NCBI RefSeq assembly: GCF_030295955.1
Contig: NZ_AP027363.1
Coordinates: forward strand, 186,001 to 250,000
From: Thalassotalea agarivorans
GTDB taxonomy: Bacteria; Pseudomonadota; Gammaproteobacteria; Enterobacterales; Alteromonadaceae
Direction: 5' to 3'
Length of the DNA stretch: 64,000 nt
The notes under the pieces were generated by a model. It was not told the origin of the DNA. It did not search any database and saw only the letters and a program-made list of their open reading frames with translations. The position numbers and the translations under genes were made by a program. Every line of letters starts with the position of its first letter. Positions within the stretch are counted from its first letter, which is position 1. Positions 17,540 to 24,860 of the stretch are shown here, piece by piece.

Positions 17540-18652
17540 TTATGGTTGTTGAATCATCACAACGCCTTTGGCGTTCTTACCAGCTAGCATATCTTCTAGT
17601 CCTTGCGTGACAGTCTCTAGGGTGTAGGTTTGTGTGACTAATTCGTCCAGCTTCAATTGACCATTTGCATAGAGCGCTAAAAGTCGAGGGAAGTCACGTT
17701 GAGGATTACATTGTCCGTATAAAGGATTAATGTAAATCTTGTCCCATTCAAATAACTCACAATCGAAGTCGATGCGTTGTTCAATACCGCTTACTTGCAC
17801 GGCCGTACCGGCACTTCGAATCAAAGTTAAAGGTGCGCTACCTAGCGCCGGAATAGCGGTGCATTCAAAGGCATAGTCAGCGCCACGATTATTGGTTAAA
17901 GCGTGTACCTCACGTTTAACTTGTACAAAATCTTTATCGTCTTTTTGAGCAATAATGCCATGGGTAGCACCATAGGTTTTCGCTTGATCAATGCGGTCTT
18001 GGTTTATATCGATAGCAATGATTGGATAAGCGCCTGATTGGGCTGCGCCTTGAATAGCGTTAAGACCAACTCCACCACATCCTATAACACAGACACTTGC
18101 ACCGGCCTTAACATTGGCAGCATTGACTACAGAACCCCATCCCGTCATCACGCCACAGCCTACAATTGCGGCAGAAGCAAAGGGAACTGATTTGTCGATT
18201 TTTACAACCGCTTGCTCTTTAACTACTGTGTATTCACATAAAGTACCAAGGTGAAACGATCGCTCTAAAGGAGCATCTTCACAAGTTGTAGCTTCTGCGT
18301 GTGCATGCCCCGCTAAATCACAGCCACATACAGGCGAATTTACTTCGCAGATATGGACATTGCCTTCGAGGCATTGAAAACACTCGCCACAAGGAATCGC
18401 CCAGTTAAGGATGACATGATCTCCAACAGCGATATTAGAAACACCTTCGCCAACTGCCGAAACAATGCCAGCACCTTCATGTCCAACAATAAATGATTTG
18501 TTCCAATGTTGGATAGAATCCCAGTCTGTATGGCACAGACCAGCAGCTATAACCTTTACTTGAACTTCACCTAAACCAGGCGCTGCTACTTTAACTGTTT
18601 TTAATGACGTGTTGCCTTTGCCGTCTGACACTAATGCTTTTGCATTGATCAT
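17540..18652 (-). CDS. Class III-like zinc alcohol dehydrogenase, probable formaldehyde detoxification
   Basis: A 370-residue medium-chain alcohol dehydrogenase. Catalytic zinc ligands are Cys40 (GLCHTDWD), His58 and Glu59 (VGHEGAG); structural zinc is held by Cys88, Cys91, Cys94 and Cys102 (CGECFQCLEGNVHIC); the NAD motif is GCGGVG near residue 197. The overall layout resembles glutathione- or thiol-dependent formaldehyde dehydrogenases (FrmA/AdhC). It leads an operon with an esterase-D-type hydrolase, the usual second enzyme, and a P450 system predicted to release formaldehyde lies about 23 kb away. A primary-alcohol dehydrogenase is the alternative. The divergent AraC gene and direct repeats upstream suggest inducible control. 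Confidence 0.8.
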   Translation of the reverse strand: MINAKALVSDGKGNTSLKTVKVAAPGLGEVQVKVIAAGLCHTDWDSIQHWNKSFIVGHEGAGIVSAVGEGVSNIAVGDHVILNWAIPCGECFQCLEGNVHICEVNSPVCGCDLAGHAHAEATTCEDAPLERSFHLGTLCEYTVVKEQAVVKIDKSVPFASAAIVGCGVMTGWGSVVNAANVKAGASVCVIGCGGVGLNAIQGAAQSGAYPIIAIDINQDRIDQAKTYGATHGIIAQKDDKDFVQVKREVHALTNNRGADYAFECTAIPALGSAPLTLIRSAGTAVQVSGIEQRIDFDCELFEWDKIYINPLYGQCNPQRDFPRLLALYANGQLKLDELVTQTYTLETVTQGLEDMLAGKNAKGVVMIQQP

Positions 18653-18752
18653 TTTTTACCCTTTATTACCATCAGTTTTCCATGATTAATTGAACCAGTT
18701 TAAATGCAATAAATCTGACAACTAAGCTGATAAAAATATTAAATATTTGCCT

Positions 18753-18782
18753 TTTTTATGGCTTGATTTCCCATTTTTATGG
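18753..18782. promoter_or_regulatory. Direct repeats, candidate AraC-family binding site
   Basis: The word TTTTTATGG occurs twice, at 18753-18761 and 18774-18782, 21 bases apart start to start, or two helical turns on the same face. This is the usual arrangement of AraC-family half sites. They lie between the ADH operon and the divergent AraC gene, closer to the AraC start. Confidence 0.55.
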
Positions 18783-18817
18783 TACTTTTACCTAAATAAT
18801 ATTAAATAAATGCGATT

Positions 18818-19681
18818 ATGAGTCAGCAAAGCAAAGTGTTTTGTGAGCCCTATTGCATCGAGCAAGGCTTACAATTCGAGATACATCATGTGGCGTACCA
18901 AAAAGATGCGCCGTATTCGTGTTTGATGCATTTTCATGAAGTTCATGAATTTATTGTATTTGAGCACGTCAATGGTCAGTACTTTAATCAACTGGGTGAA
19001 ACACATATTCGTGACAATGATATTGTCTTTACACCAGCACTCGAAACCCATGATTTCGAACTTAACAATGAGCAGAAAAGTTGGTTTATCATTCAGTTCT
19101 TACCAGAGTTATTTCAACAAACTGAATTGCAACATCTAATGCCATTTTTTGAAAAAGGCGTCCACTTAAAAGCATCCAATGACCATGCTCTTCAAGTGCA
19201 ACAATTAACTCAGTGGTTGCTTGAAAGCTATCAACAAAATCCGATCAGCTATCGCAGTTTGACTTTGCTTAAACTCCTTGTCTTAACGATTGCTGACGTC
19301 TATCAACCTGTGGTGCAACAAGATGCGTTGAAAATCCCAATGAATGACGGCTTACAGCGGCTAGCGCCTGTTTTAAATTTGTTTAAAGACGAACAATATA
19401 TTGATATTTCATTGGAACAAGCGGCTAAGTTATGCTTCCTGTCTCCGTCCTATTTTTCTCGCATGTTTAAAAAGGTATTTCGCTGTAACTTTTCTGAATA
19501 TTTAGTACGCCACAAGCTTAATATTGCCGCTCGTAGGCTGTCACAAACACAAGATTCAATCACCGATATTAGTTACGATCTTGGTTTTGCAAACCCCTCT
19601 CACTTTATTGCGCAATTCAAAAAAACATACGATCAAACACCGCTAAAATATAGAAAGCAGATGATTGATCGTACCATTTAA
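18818..19681 (+). CDS. AraC-family transcriptional regulator
   Basis: A 287-residue protein with an N-terminal cupin-like sensing region (HFHEVHEFIVFE, with DNDIVFTPALETHDF) and a C-terminal AraC/XylS DNA-binding domain (about 190-282). The latter has two helix-turn-helices: ISLEQAAKLCFLSPSYFSRM and DISYDLGFANPSHFIAQFK, ending in TPLKYRKQ. It is divergent from the ADH-esterase-propeller operon, with direct repeats between them. Many such proteins activate sugar catabolism; here it probably activates the formaldehyde or alcohol operon. It ends 12 bases from the end of the convergent GH86 gene. Confidence 0.9.
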   Translation: MSQQSKVFCEPYCIEQGLQFEIHHVAYQKDAPYSCLMHFHEVHEFIVFEHVNGQYFNQLGETHIRDNDIVFTPALETHDFELNNEQKSWFIIQFLPELFQQTELQHLMPFFEKGVHLKASNDHALQVQQLTQWLLESYQQNPISYRSLTLLKLLVLTIADVYQPVVQQDALKIPMNDGLQRLAPVLNLFKDEQYIDISLEQAAKLCFLSPSYFSRMFKKVFRCNFSEYLVRHKLNIAARRLSQTQDSITDISYDLGFANPSHFIAQFKKTYDQTPLKYRKQMIDRTI

Positions 19682-19692
19682 TTGCAACTGTC

Positions 19693-22080
19693 TTATCGAG
19701 ATAGCGGCTGGCTAGATGCCAGCACCTGCAGCGCGCTCGATGCGATAAAGCCACCATCGTCAGCAAATGTCACTGAAATTTGGTTGTTTTCTCGCAGTGC
19801 ACTAATAGGCACCGGAATTTCCAATACTCCATAGAAACCATCTCTGCCTGGGTTTACCTTACCTTGCTTTTGGTCATAGCCTCTAAAATCAGCAGGCACT
19901 TCTAAACTAACGCCATTAACCAGAATAGTCGGTGAAAGAGATTTGTTATGAGCACGACCCACACCCAAACGTAGAACCGATTCGCCTTGCGCCGGAACAG
20001 CTATATCATTGATAGATAGTGTAATTTCAGAACCTGCGGTAATCGCTTTTTTGTATTCGCCTGCGTAGTACTTAGTTTCTTCAACTTGCTGATCAATTGT
20101 GACGGACTCGTTAAAAGTAATCTTAATCACCATTGTAGACTCAGCGCCAAGCGTAATTGTGCTAGGCAGGTCGCTTGTTGTTTCAACATCTAACGTTGAA
20201 GCCTGCTCTGCGCCCGGTAATGTCGTTAAGTGCTTTATTTCAACTTCAGTAACACTGTCGCTATTGATGCCAAATGCATTTAAGTCGATATCAGTATCTT
20301 CAAATTCAAGTGAATTCAAAATAATGTATGCTGTAGCATCATCAACGTAACCATCCACTTGAATATCCAAATCTGTCGCGTGCGTTTCAATACGTGTCCC
20401 TTTAACTTCCGCCCAAAGTTGATAAAACATCACAAGGTCGGAATAGACCCATTGGTCACCAGCGCCGGCTCCATCACGTTCAAACTTTTGGATCATTAAA
20501 CGAGGACCATAAGGCACGTCGGTTCTACCCCATTCAGCTTTTACAACGAAAAACGGAATAGTTTTAAGCACCATGTCTGGCCTTTCCATAAACTGCATTA
20601 ACATTGAATTGGCAGCGCGCATTTGCAGCGTATTACGTTCTGGATTCCAGCCTTGATTAAACATGCTGTGGATAGCAGCGCCATACTCCGAGATAACGAG
20701 TGGACGGGTGTCACCAAACTTAATTAATGAATATTGCTCTAGCATGTCCATGGTGGCTTCCATATTACTGCCTTTGCGATATTGTTCGCGATTATTCCAT
20801 GCAGGGAAGTCGTATAAATGTATGGAGTAAAAATCCATATTTTCACCGGCAATATCAATAAAGAGTTTATCTCTTTGTTCCCAGCGCTCGAAGTTATCCC
20901 AATCAAAGTTAGGAAACGCTACGGTGTAACCACCAATAAGTACATCATCATTGAGTTTACGAATTTCATCTGCAACCGTATTGTGAAAAGCAAAAATATC
21001 AGCAGGCTCTACGTAATTAGCTTGCCCTTCACGAATTGTAGTTAAGTCATACAAAGGTTCGTTCATCACTTCAATTAGCGTTGGTCTTATCTGACCATCA
21101 GTGACACTGTCATTGCGATTGCTATCAAAAAACTTGTTGATGAATTGACCCATATAATGGCCAGTTGCCGTCCCCAAGGGTTCATCTACGGTATCGGTTT
21201 GAGATAGCGCCCATTTCCCTTGATTGGTCAATGTGCCTTCTGGCCAGAATGGATGCTGCTGGGCGCCAACAATCATATCCAAAGCTCGGTGCTGGTTCTT
21301 GCGCACAGCGTCCCAGCGTGAACCTGAATAGTTTAAGTAGCCCCACTTTGCTCCATTTCCGAGGGTGGTAAGGTCATCTTCAGAGGCAAATCCCGGTTTG
21401 CTTCCATCTTCGGCAACGCGGCTCAAATTCCAGCTTATGGAACCGGTATTTCGGCCGAAATAGACGTCGTAATCATTAGCAAAGTTGTCTAACAGATTAG
21501 GATCTTCATTCGGTGCATTTCTGCTGTGTACATCGTTATCATTCCAGCCGTTTTCTGTCACGTCCGCATGAATAGTAATAAACTTTTGACGATCAAAACT
21601 ATCGACCCCACCAACACTATGTCGAGTATCAAAATTAAGTGATACCTGAACGTTATCTGGCGTTTTAGGTGCTTCTTTTGTTGTCACGGAAAATGTTGCT
21701 TTTACACCACCGATATTGAGCGTAGCGTCAACTTGTTGATTGGCCTCGCTCGACGATTTTAGTTTAAGGCGCACTGTGTCGCCATTTTCAACGCTACTAT
21801 TGCTGGCAATGTAGGCACCATTATTTATGCTATAAGCGCCATTATTAATGCTTATTGTTGCTGCTGCATCTATACCTGATACGGTAATTTCATTTGATTC
21901 AACATCGGTTTCTAGCTCAGCATTTGTATGTGCAGTAAAAGCGAATGCGTCAGGCGTTGTATCTTTTTGCACCGGTGGCGGCGGCGGAGGCGTTTCGGTT
22001 GATGAGCTGCCACCACAGGCCACAAGAGTGAGTAGAATAGATGAAGCCAAAAGTTTGGCTGTATTGTTAACGCATTTCAT
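19693..22080 (-). CDS. GH86 beta-agarase or beta-porphyranase, lipoprotein
   Basis: A 795-residue enzyme. The signal peptide ends in LTLVAC with lipidated Cys22 followed by Gly, which suggests an outer-membrane destination, then a Ser/Pro-rich linker. Residues about 40-135 form an Ig-like domain. The GH86 catalytic barrel follows, starting near FITIHADVTENGWNDNDVHS and YDVYFGRNTGSISWNLS. Predicted acid/base is Glu341 (EVMNEPLYD) and nucleophile Glu465 (VISEYGAAIH). A beta-sandwich tail ends the protein. GH86 members hydrolyse internal beta-1,4 bonds of agarose or porphyran; which one is not readable here. It abuts the FG-GAP gene (TAAATG) in one operon. Residues 77-90 contain a tandem SINNGAY duplication. 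Confidence 0.88.
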   Translation of the reverse strand: MKCVNNTAKLLASSILLTLVACGGSSSTETPPPPPPVQKDTTPDAFAFTAHTNAELETDVESNEITVSGIDAAATISINNGAYSINNGAYIASNSSVENGDTVRLKLKSSSEANQQVDATLNIGGVKATFSVTTKEAPKTPDNVQVSLNFDTRHSVGGVDSFDRQKFITIHADVTENGWNDNDVHSRNAPNEDPNLLDNFANDYDVYFGRNTGSISWNLSRVAEDGSKPGFASEDDLTTLGNGAKWGYLNYSGSRWDAVRKNQHRALDMIVGAQQHPFWPEGTLTNQGKWALSQTDTVDEPLGTATGHYMGQFINKFFDSNRNDSVTDGQIRPTLIEVMNEPLYDLTTIREGQANYVEPADIFAFHNTVADEIRKLNDDVLIGGYTVAFPNFDWDNFERWEQRDKLFIDIAGENMDFYSIHLYDFPAWNNREQYRKGSNMEATMDMLEQYSLIKFGDTRPLVISEYGAAIHSMFNQGWNPERNTLQMRAANSMLMQFMERPDMVLKTIPFFVVKAEWGRTDVPYGPRLMIQKFERDGAGAGDQWVYSDLVMFYQLWAEVKGTRIETHATDLDIQVDGYVDDATAYIILNSLEFEDTDIDLNAFGINSDSVTEVEIKHLTTLPGAEQASTLDVETTSDLPSTITLGAESTMVIKITFNESVTIDQQVEETKYYAGEYKKAITAGSEITLSINDIAVPAQGESVLRLGVGRAHNKSLSPTILVNGVSLEVPADFRGYDQKQGKVNPGRDGFYGVLEIPVPISALRENNQISVTFADDGGFIASSALQVLASSQPLSR

Positions 22081-23985
22081 TTAGTTACCTCGTGGCGCAG
22101 TTCCCAGCGTAATGCGCCTGTTTGTTGTAATATTGTTTTTTTGAATTGTTTTTCCGTTGCGCCAAGTGACGCTTATCGACTTTATGGTCGACTGCTTACT
22201 GACACCAAAATGGACAAGGTTTAGTAAGTTTTGTGAGTGGGAAGCGCTACCAGCACCAACGCGCTGTATAAGCGTTTTATCTGCAAGATCGAGTATCACG
22301 ACAGCGCCAATAGGATCGATGTTGTTTGGGCCGTATCCGACTTCAACCGTGAGATAGTTGTTTTCGTTTTCAGTGGTATTTTTAAACATTTGCCACTTTC
22401 CATTGTCGTCATCGCCGCTCAGAATATCGAGTTTTCCGTCGCCATCGAAATCCAGAGCAGCACCCATATCGCCATGAGCCCGTTGTGGCAATATAGTCGC
22501 ACCATGTTCGGTGGTTTGTTTAAAGTTTGTGCCAGTATTTTCTAGATAGACATCATGCCAGCGATCAACGAGCCCACCAAAGCGATAAACAAACAAATCT
22601 TGGTCACCATCATTGTCAAAATCACCAGCAATTGCGCCTTGATTATTATCTAGGGTATGACTTGGTAGGCGTTTACTTGCATCGATAAAGCCCTGCTCAC
22701 CTGCGAGTAGTAAAATATCGTTGACGCCCTGGTGTTGAGGTTCCCATGGCGTTTCAACATCAATAACATTGTAAAAAGAGGCTCGAATATCCCAGGCTAC
22801 ATTACTTGCTAAAAACCAGGTTATTTGCCATTGGTTGTCGCTCAAATAACTGATATACCAACCAGTCTTCTCGATATTTTTTGCTATACCAGTTGCATCT
22901 GTTGGTGAAATTTCAATACGGTCGAAAGGTGTTTTAACGGGTGTTTTGTGCTCGCCTAAGTAAACGGGAATATGTTCAACCGAGCGATCTCTAGGAAAGT
23001 GATAAAAGTCTGCGAGAACAAGTGGCCCCTGTGTCGTTAACTTCATACTATCACGGCTTTTATTTCCTTCATCTCTTAGATGTAAAACGTTCTGTTCCTT
23101 ATCATGCTCAATAGCATTATTCGCAATTTGATAGAGTGCTTTACCACGCGTTAAATAAAAGTCTTGGCGGCCATCACCATTGAAGTCAGCTTCTGTTATC
23201 GTGTTTACATTTGCGGTTTTGTGCAAATGAGTTGGTAGGAGGGTAGTTGTTACATCGCTAAAAGAAAAAGCGCCGTCGTTTTGCCAAAGTGTCATTGGTG
23301 TGTAAGGTGAAAACGCCAGCAAATCAGGTTTGAAATCACCATTGAAATCTGTGACATACAAACGCTCTGCATCGATATGTTCAAACATAGCGTTTGCGCG
23401 ATACTTGAATCTGTCATTGCCAATATTTTCAAACAATAGGTTTCTAGGACCAGTTTCTCCAACAACTTGTGCAGCGTTGATTTGTATAAAGTCCAAATCG
23501 CCATCATTGTCTAGGTCTAACCAACGGACACTTCTACCGCGAGCACCTAAATGAGCAAAGCCTGCTTGTTCAGTAATATCGGTAAACCGGCCGTCATTGT
23601 TTTTTAATAGCCTAGGCGGTTTTGGTTGTAGACCATTACCACCACCTAAAGCAACGAGAAAGTCTAAATCGCCGTCATTATCGTAATCACCTGCCGCGAT
23701 ACCATGGACATCCCCCTGAGCTATTGGCGTACTATGTTGCTGAAATTGTCCGTTGCCATCTGCCCAGTAGAGGTATGCTGGATACTGGTCATGATTAGTT
23801 AATACCAGGTCGTAATGTCCATTATTATTAACATCGGCAACGACGGGCCCACCATATTTCCAAGCATTTGGCTGTTCAATGCCAACATGTTTCGTGACAT
23901 TGCTAAAGCTCACATCAGATGCGATTGCATAGGCGCATCTTAGCGAGACCAATGAGAGAAGAACAAAAATGGCAACCTGTTTCAT
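22081..23985 (-). CDS. Secreted FG-GAP/VCBS beta-propeller with ASPIC/UnbV domain
   Basis: A 634-residue protein with a Sec signal peptide (cleavage near residue 22). At least seven calcium-binding Asp-rich repeats follow, such as DVNNNGHYDLVL, DYDNDGDLDFLVAL, DLDNDGDLDFIQIN, DFNGDGRQDFYLTRG and DFDGDGKLDILSGDD. These are typical of FG-GAP/VCBS propellers related to integrin alpha and CRTAC1. The last 80 residues fit the ASPIC/UnbV domain (GAGSASHSQNLLNLVHFG). No catalytic residues are recognised. It is the first gene of the operon with GH86, and a GntR-type operator lies 31 bases upstream. A role in binding agar or assisting the enzyme is inference. Confidence 0.85.
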   Translation of the reverse strand: MKQVAIFVLLSLVSLRCAYAIASDVSFSNVTKHVGIEQPNAWKYGGPVVADVNNNGHYDLVLTNHDQYPAYLYWADGNGQFQQHSTPIAQGDVHGIAAGDYDNDGDLDFLVALGGGNGLQPKPPRLLKNNDGRFTDITEQAGFAHLGARGRSVRWLDLDNDGDLDFIQINAAQVVGETGPRNLLFENIGNDRFKYRANAMFEHIDAERLYVTDFNGDFKPDLLAFSPYTPMTLWQNDGAFSFSDVTTTLLPTHLHKTANVNTITEADFNGDGRQDFYLTRGKALYQIANNAIEHDKEQNVLHLRDEGNKSRDSMKLTTQGPLVLADFYHFPRDRSVEHIPVYLGEHKTPVKTPFDRIEISPTDATGIAKNIEKTGWYISYLSDNQWQITWFLASNVAWDIRASFYNVIDVETPWEPQHQGVNDILLLAGEQGFIDASKRLPSHTLDNNQGAIAGDFDNDGDQDLFVYRFGGLVDRWHDVYLENTGTNFKQTTEHGATILPQRAHGDMGAALDFDGDGKLDILSGDDDNGKWQMFKNTTENENNYLTVEVGYGPNNIDPIGAVVILDLADKTLIQRVGAGSASHSQNLLNLVHFGVSKQSTIKSISVTWRNGKTIQKNNITTNRRITLGTAPRGN

Positions 23986-24015
23986 GATAATGATTCTATT
24001 TTTTGCTTAATGTAA

Positions 24016-24027
24016 ATTGTTAACAAA
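24016..24027. promoter_or_regulatory. GntR-type operator before the FG-GAP/GH86 operon
   Basis: ATTGTTAACAAA differs in one base from the palindrome ATTGTTAACAAT. It lies 30 bases upstream of the FG-GAP start, where a bound repressor would cover the promoter, and between this operon and the 3' end of the GntR gene. Confidence 0.65.
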
Positions 24028-24073
24028 AATATTTTAGCTATAAAAAAGACGAGCATAACTCGCCTTTTAATCA

Positions 24074-24688
24074 CTACTTAATGTTTGCTTTAAGACACTT
24101 TGAAGCTAATGCAACATTTCCTGACTTTAACGCATCGAGTATCGCACGATGCTCATCAACACATTCAGAACTACTTGAAATACGTTTGTAATTCAGGCGC
24201 ATGCGCATGACGTATGGATACCAAATATTGACGAGCTCATCGCCACCAGCGCAGAAAATAATATATTTGTGGAACGAAATATCTATCTTTGTTACCTCTG
24301 TGTAATCTTCAGCATCGAGTGCTTCTTGAAGAGAGGCAAGGATATCTTCCATGTCTTGAATATTTTGCTCAGTTAAAGAATCTTTAATTTGTTCCACCGC
24401 GAAGACTTCTATTTCTCTTCGCAATTTTACCATCAGTTTTTGCAACTTAGGCTCAAGCACACTATTGACAGATGCGCCGCAGTTGTTTTTTGAAATCAAC
24501 AAGCCTTCTTTTGTAAGCTGCAGAATAACATCGCGAATAGGGCCTCTAGATAAGCCAAATCTATTTGCTAACTCTGTTTCATTCAGTTTTGTGTTTGGTG
24601 GAAAAATACCTTCGATAATGTCGGATCGTATTTGTTCAGCAATTTGATCTTTTACCGAAAGGATTTTTGTTGCGCGGGCTGTAGCCAT
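24074..24688 (-). CDS. GntR-family (FadR/FCD subfamily) regulator of the agar regulon
   Basis: A 204-residue protein. The N-terminal winged helix-turn-helix (residues about 7-75) includes IIEGIFPPNTKLNETELANRFGLSRGPIRDVILQL. The all-helical FCD ligand-binding domain carries DISFHKYIIFCAG and DEHRAILDAL, with Asp and His residues usual for metal or sugar-acid ligands. The start at 24688 has an excellent GGGGGA Shine-Dalgarno; an upstream in-frame start does not. Family members respond to sugar acids. A likely ligand here is an AHG-pathway acid. Its own upstream region and most agar operons carry TTGTTAACAA-type palindromes, so it is the best candidate for the common regulator. Confidence 0.9.
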   Translation of the reverse strand: MATARATKILSVKDQIAEQIRSDIIEGIFPPNTKLNETELANRFGLSRGPIRDVILQLTKEGLLISKNNCGASVNSVLEPKLQKLMVKLRREIEVFAVEQIKDSLTEQNIQDMEDILASLQEALDAEDYTEVTKIDISFHKYIIFCAGGDELVNIWYPYVMRMRLNYKRISSSSECVDEHRAILDALKSGNVALASKCLKANIK

Positions 24689-24732
24689 AAATCCCCCAAA
24701 AAAATTTGTATGATTAGATTGTAACATTATTT

Positions 24733-24744
24733 ATTGTTTACAAA
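24733..24744. promoter_or_regulatory. GntR-type operator before gntR (autoregulation)
   Basis: ATTGTTTACAAA matches 10 of 12 positions of the ATTGTTAACAAT palindrome. It lies 45 bases upstream of the regulator's own start, consistent with autoregulation. A stronger copy occurs 115 bases further upstream at 24848. Confidence 0.5.
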
Positions 24745-24790
24745 AATGTGCAAGCAAAAAATAAAAATTATTATATTTCAGTTATTTAAT

Positions 24791-24828
24791 AAAACAGCCT
24801 AATAAAAATTACTTATTAGGCTGTTTTT
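24791..24828 (-). terminator. Terminator after GH50
   Basis: AAAACAGCCTAATAA and TTATTAGGCTGTTTT form a 15-bp perfect stem with a 7-base loop, downstream of the minus-strand GH50 stop. It separates GH50 from gntR. T-runs flank both sides, so it could work in either direction. Confidence 0.85.
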
Positions 24829-24847
24829 ACAAACAGAATAACAGCAC

Positions 24848-24859
24848 TTTGTTAACAAT
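24848..24859. promoter_or_regulatory. GntR-type site just 3' of GH50
   Basis: TTTGTTAACAAT (11 of 12) ends 1 base before the GH50 stop codon, between the gene end and its terminator. It is far upstream of gntR, so it could be an auxiliary looping site for gntR rather than a promoter-proximal operator. Confidence 0.5.
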
Positions 24860-24860
24860 A

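Noticed and set aside
22062-22076. ATTGTTAACGCA at the GH86 start codon region as an operator
   Set aside because: One half of the palindrome is missing and the site is inside the coding start of GH86, where the sequence is explained by the signal peptide codons.
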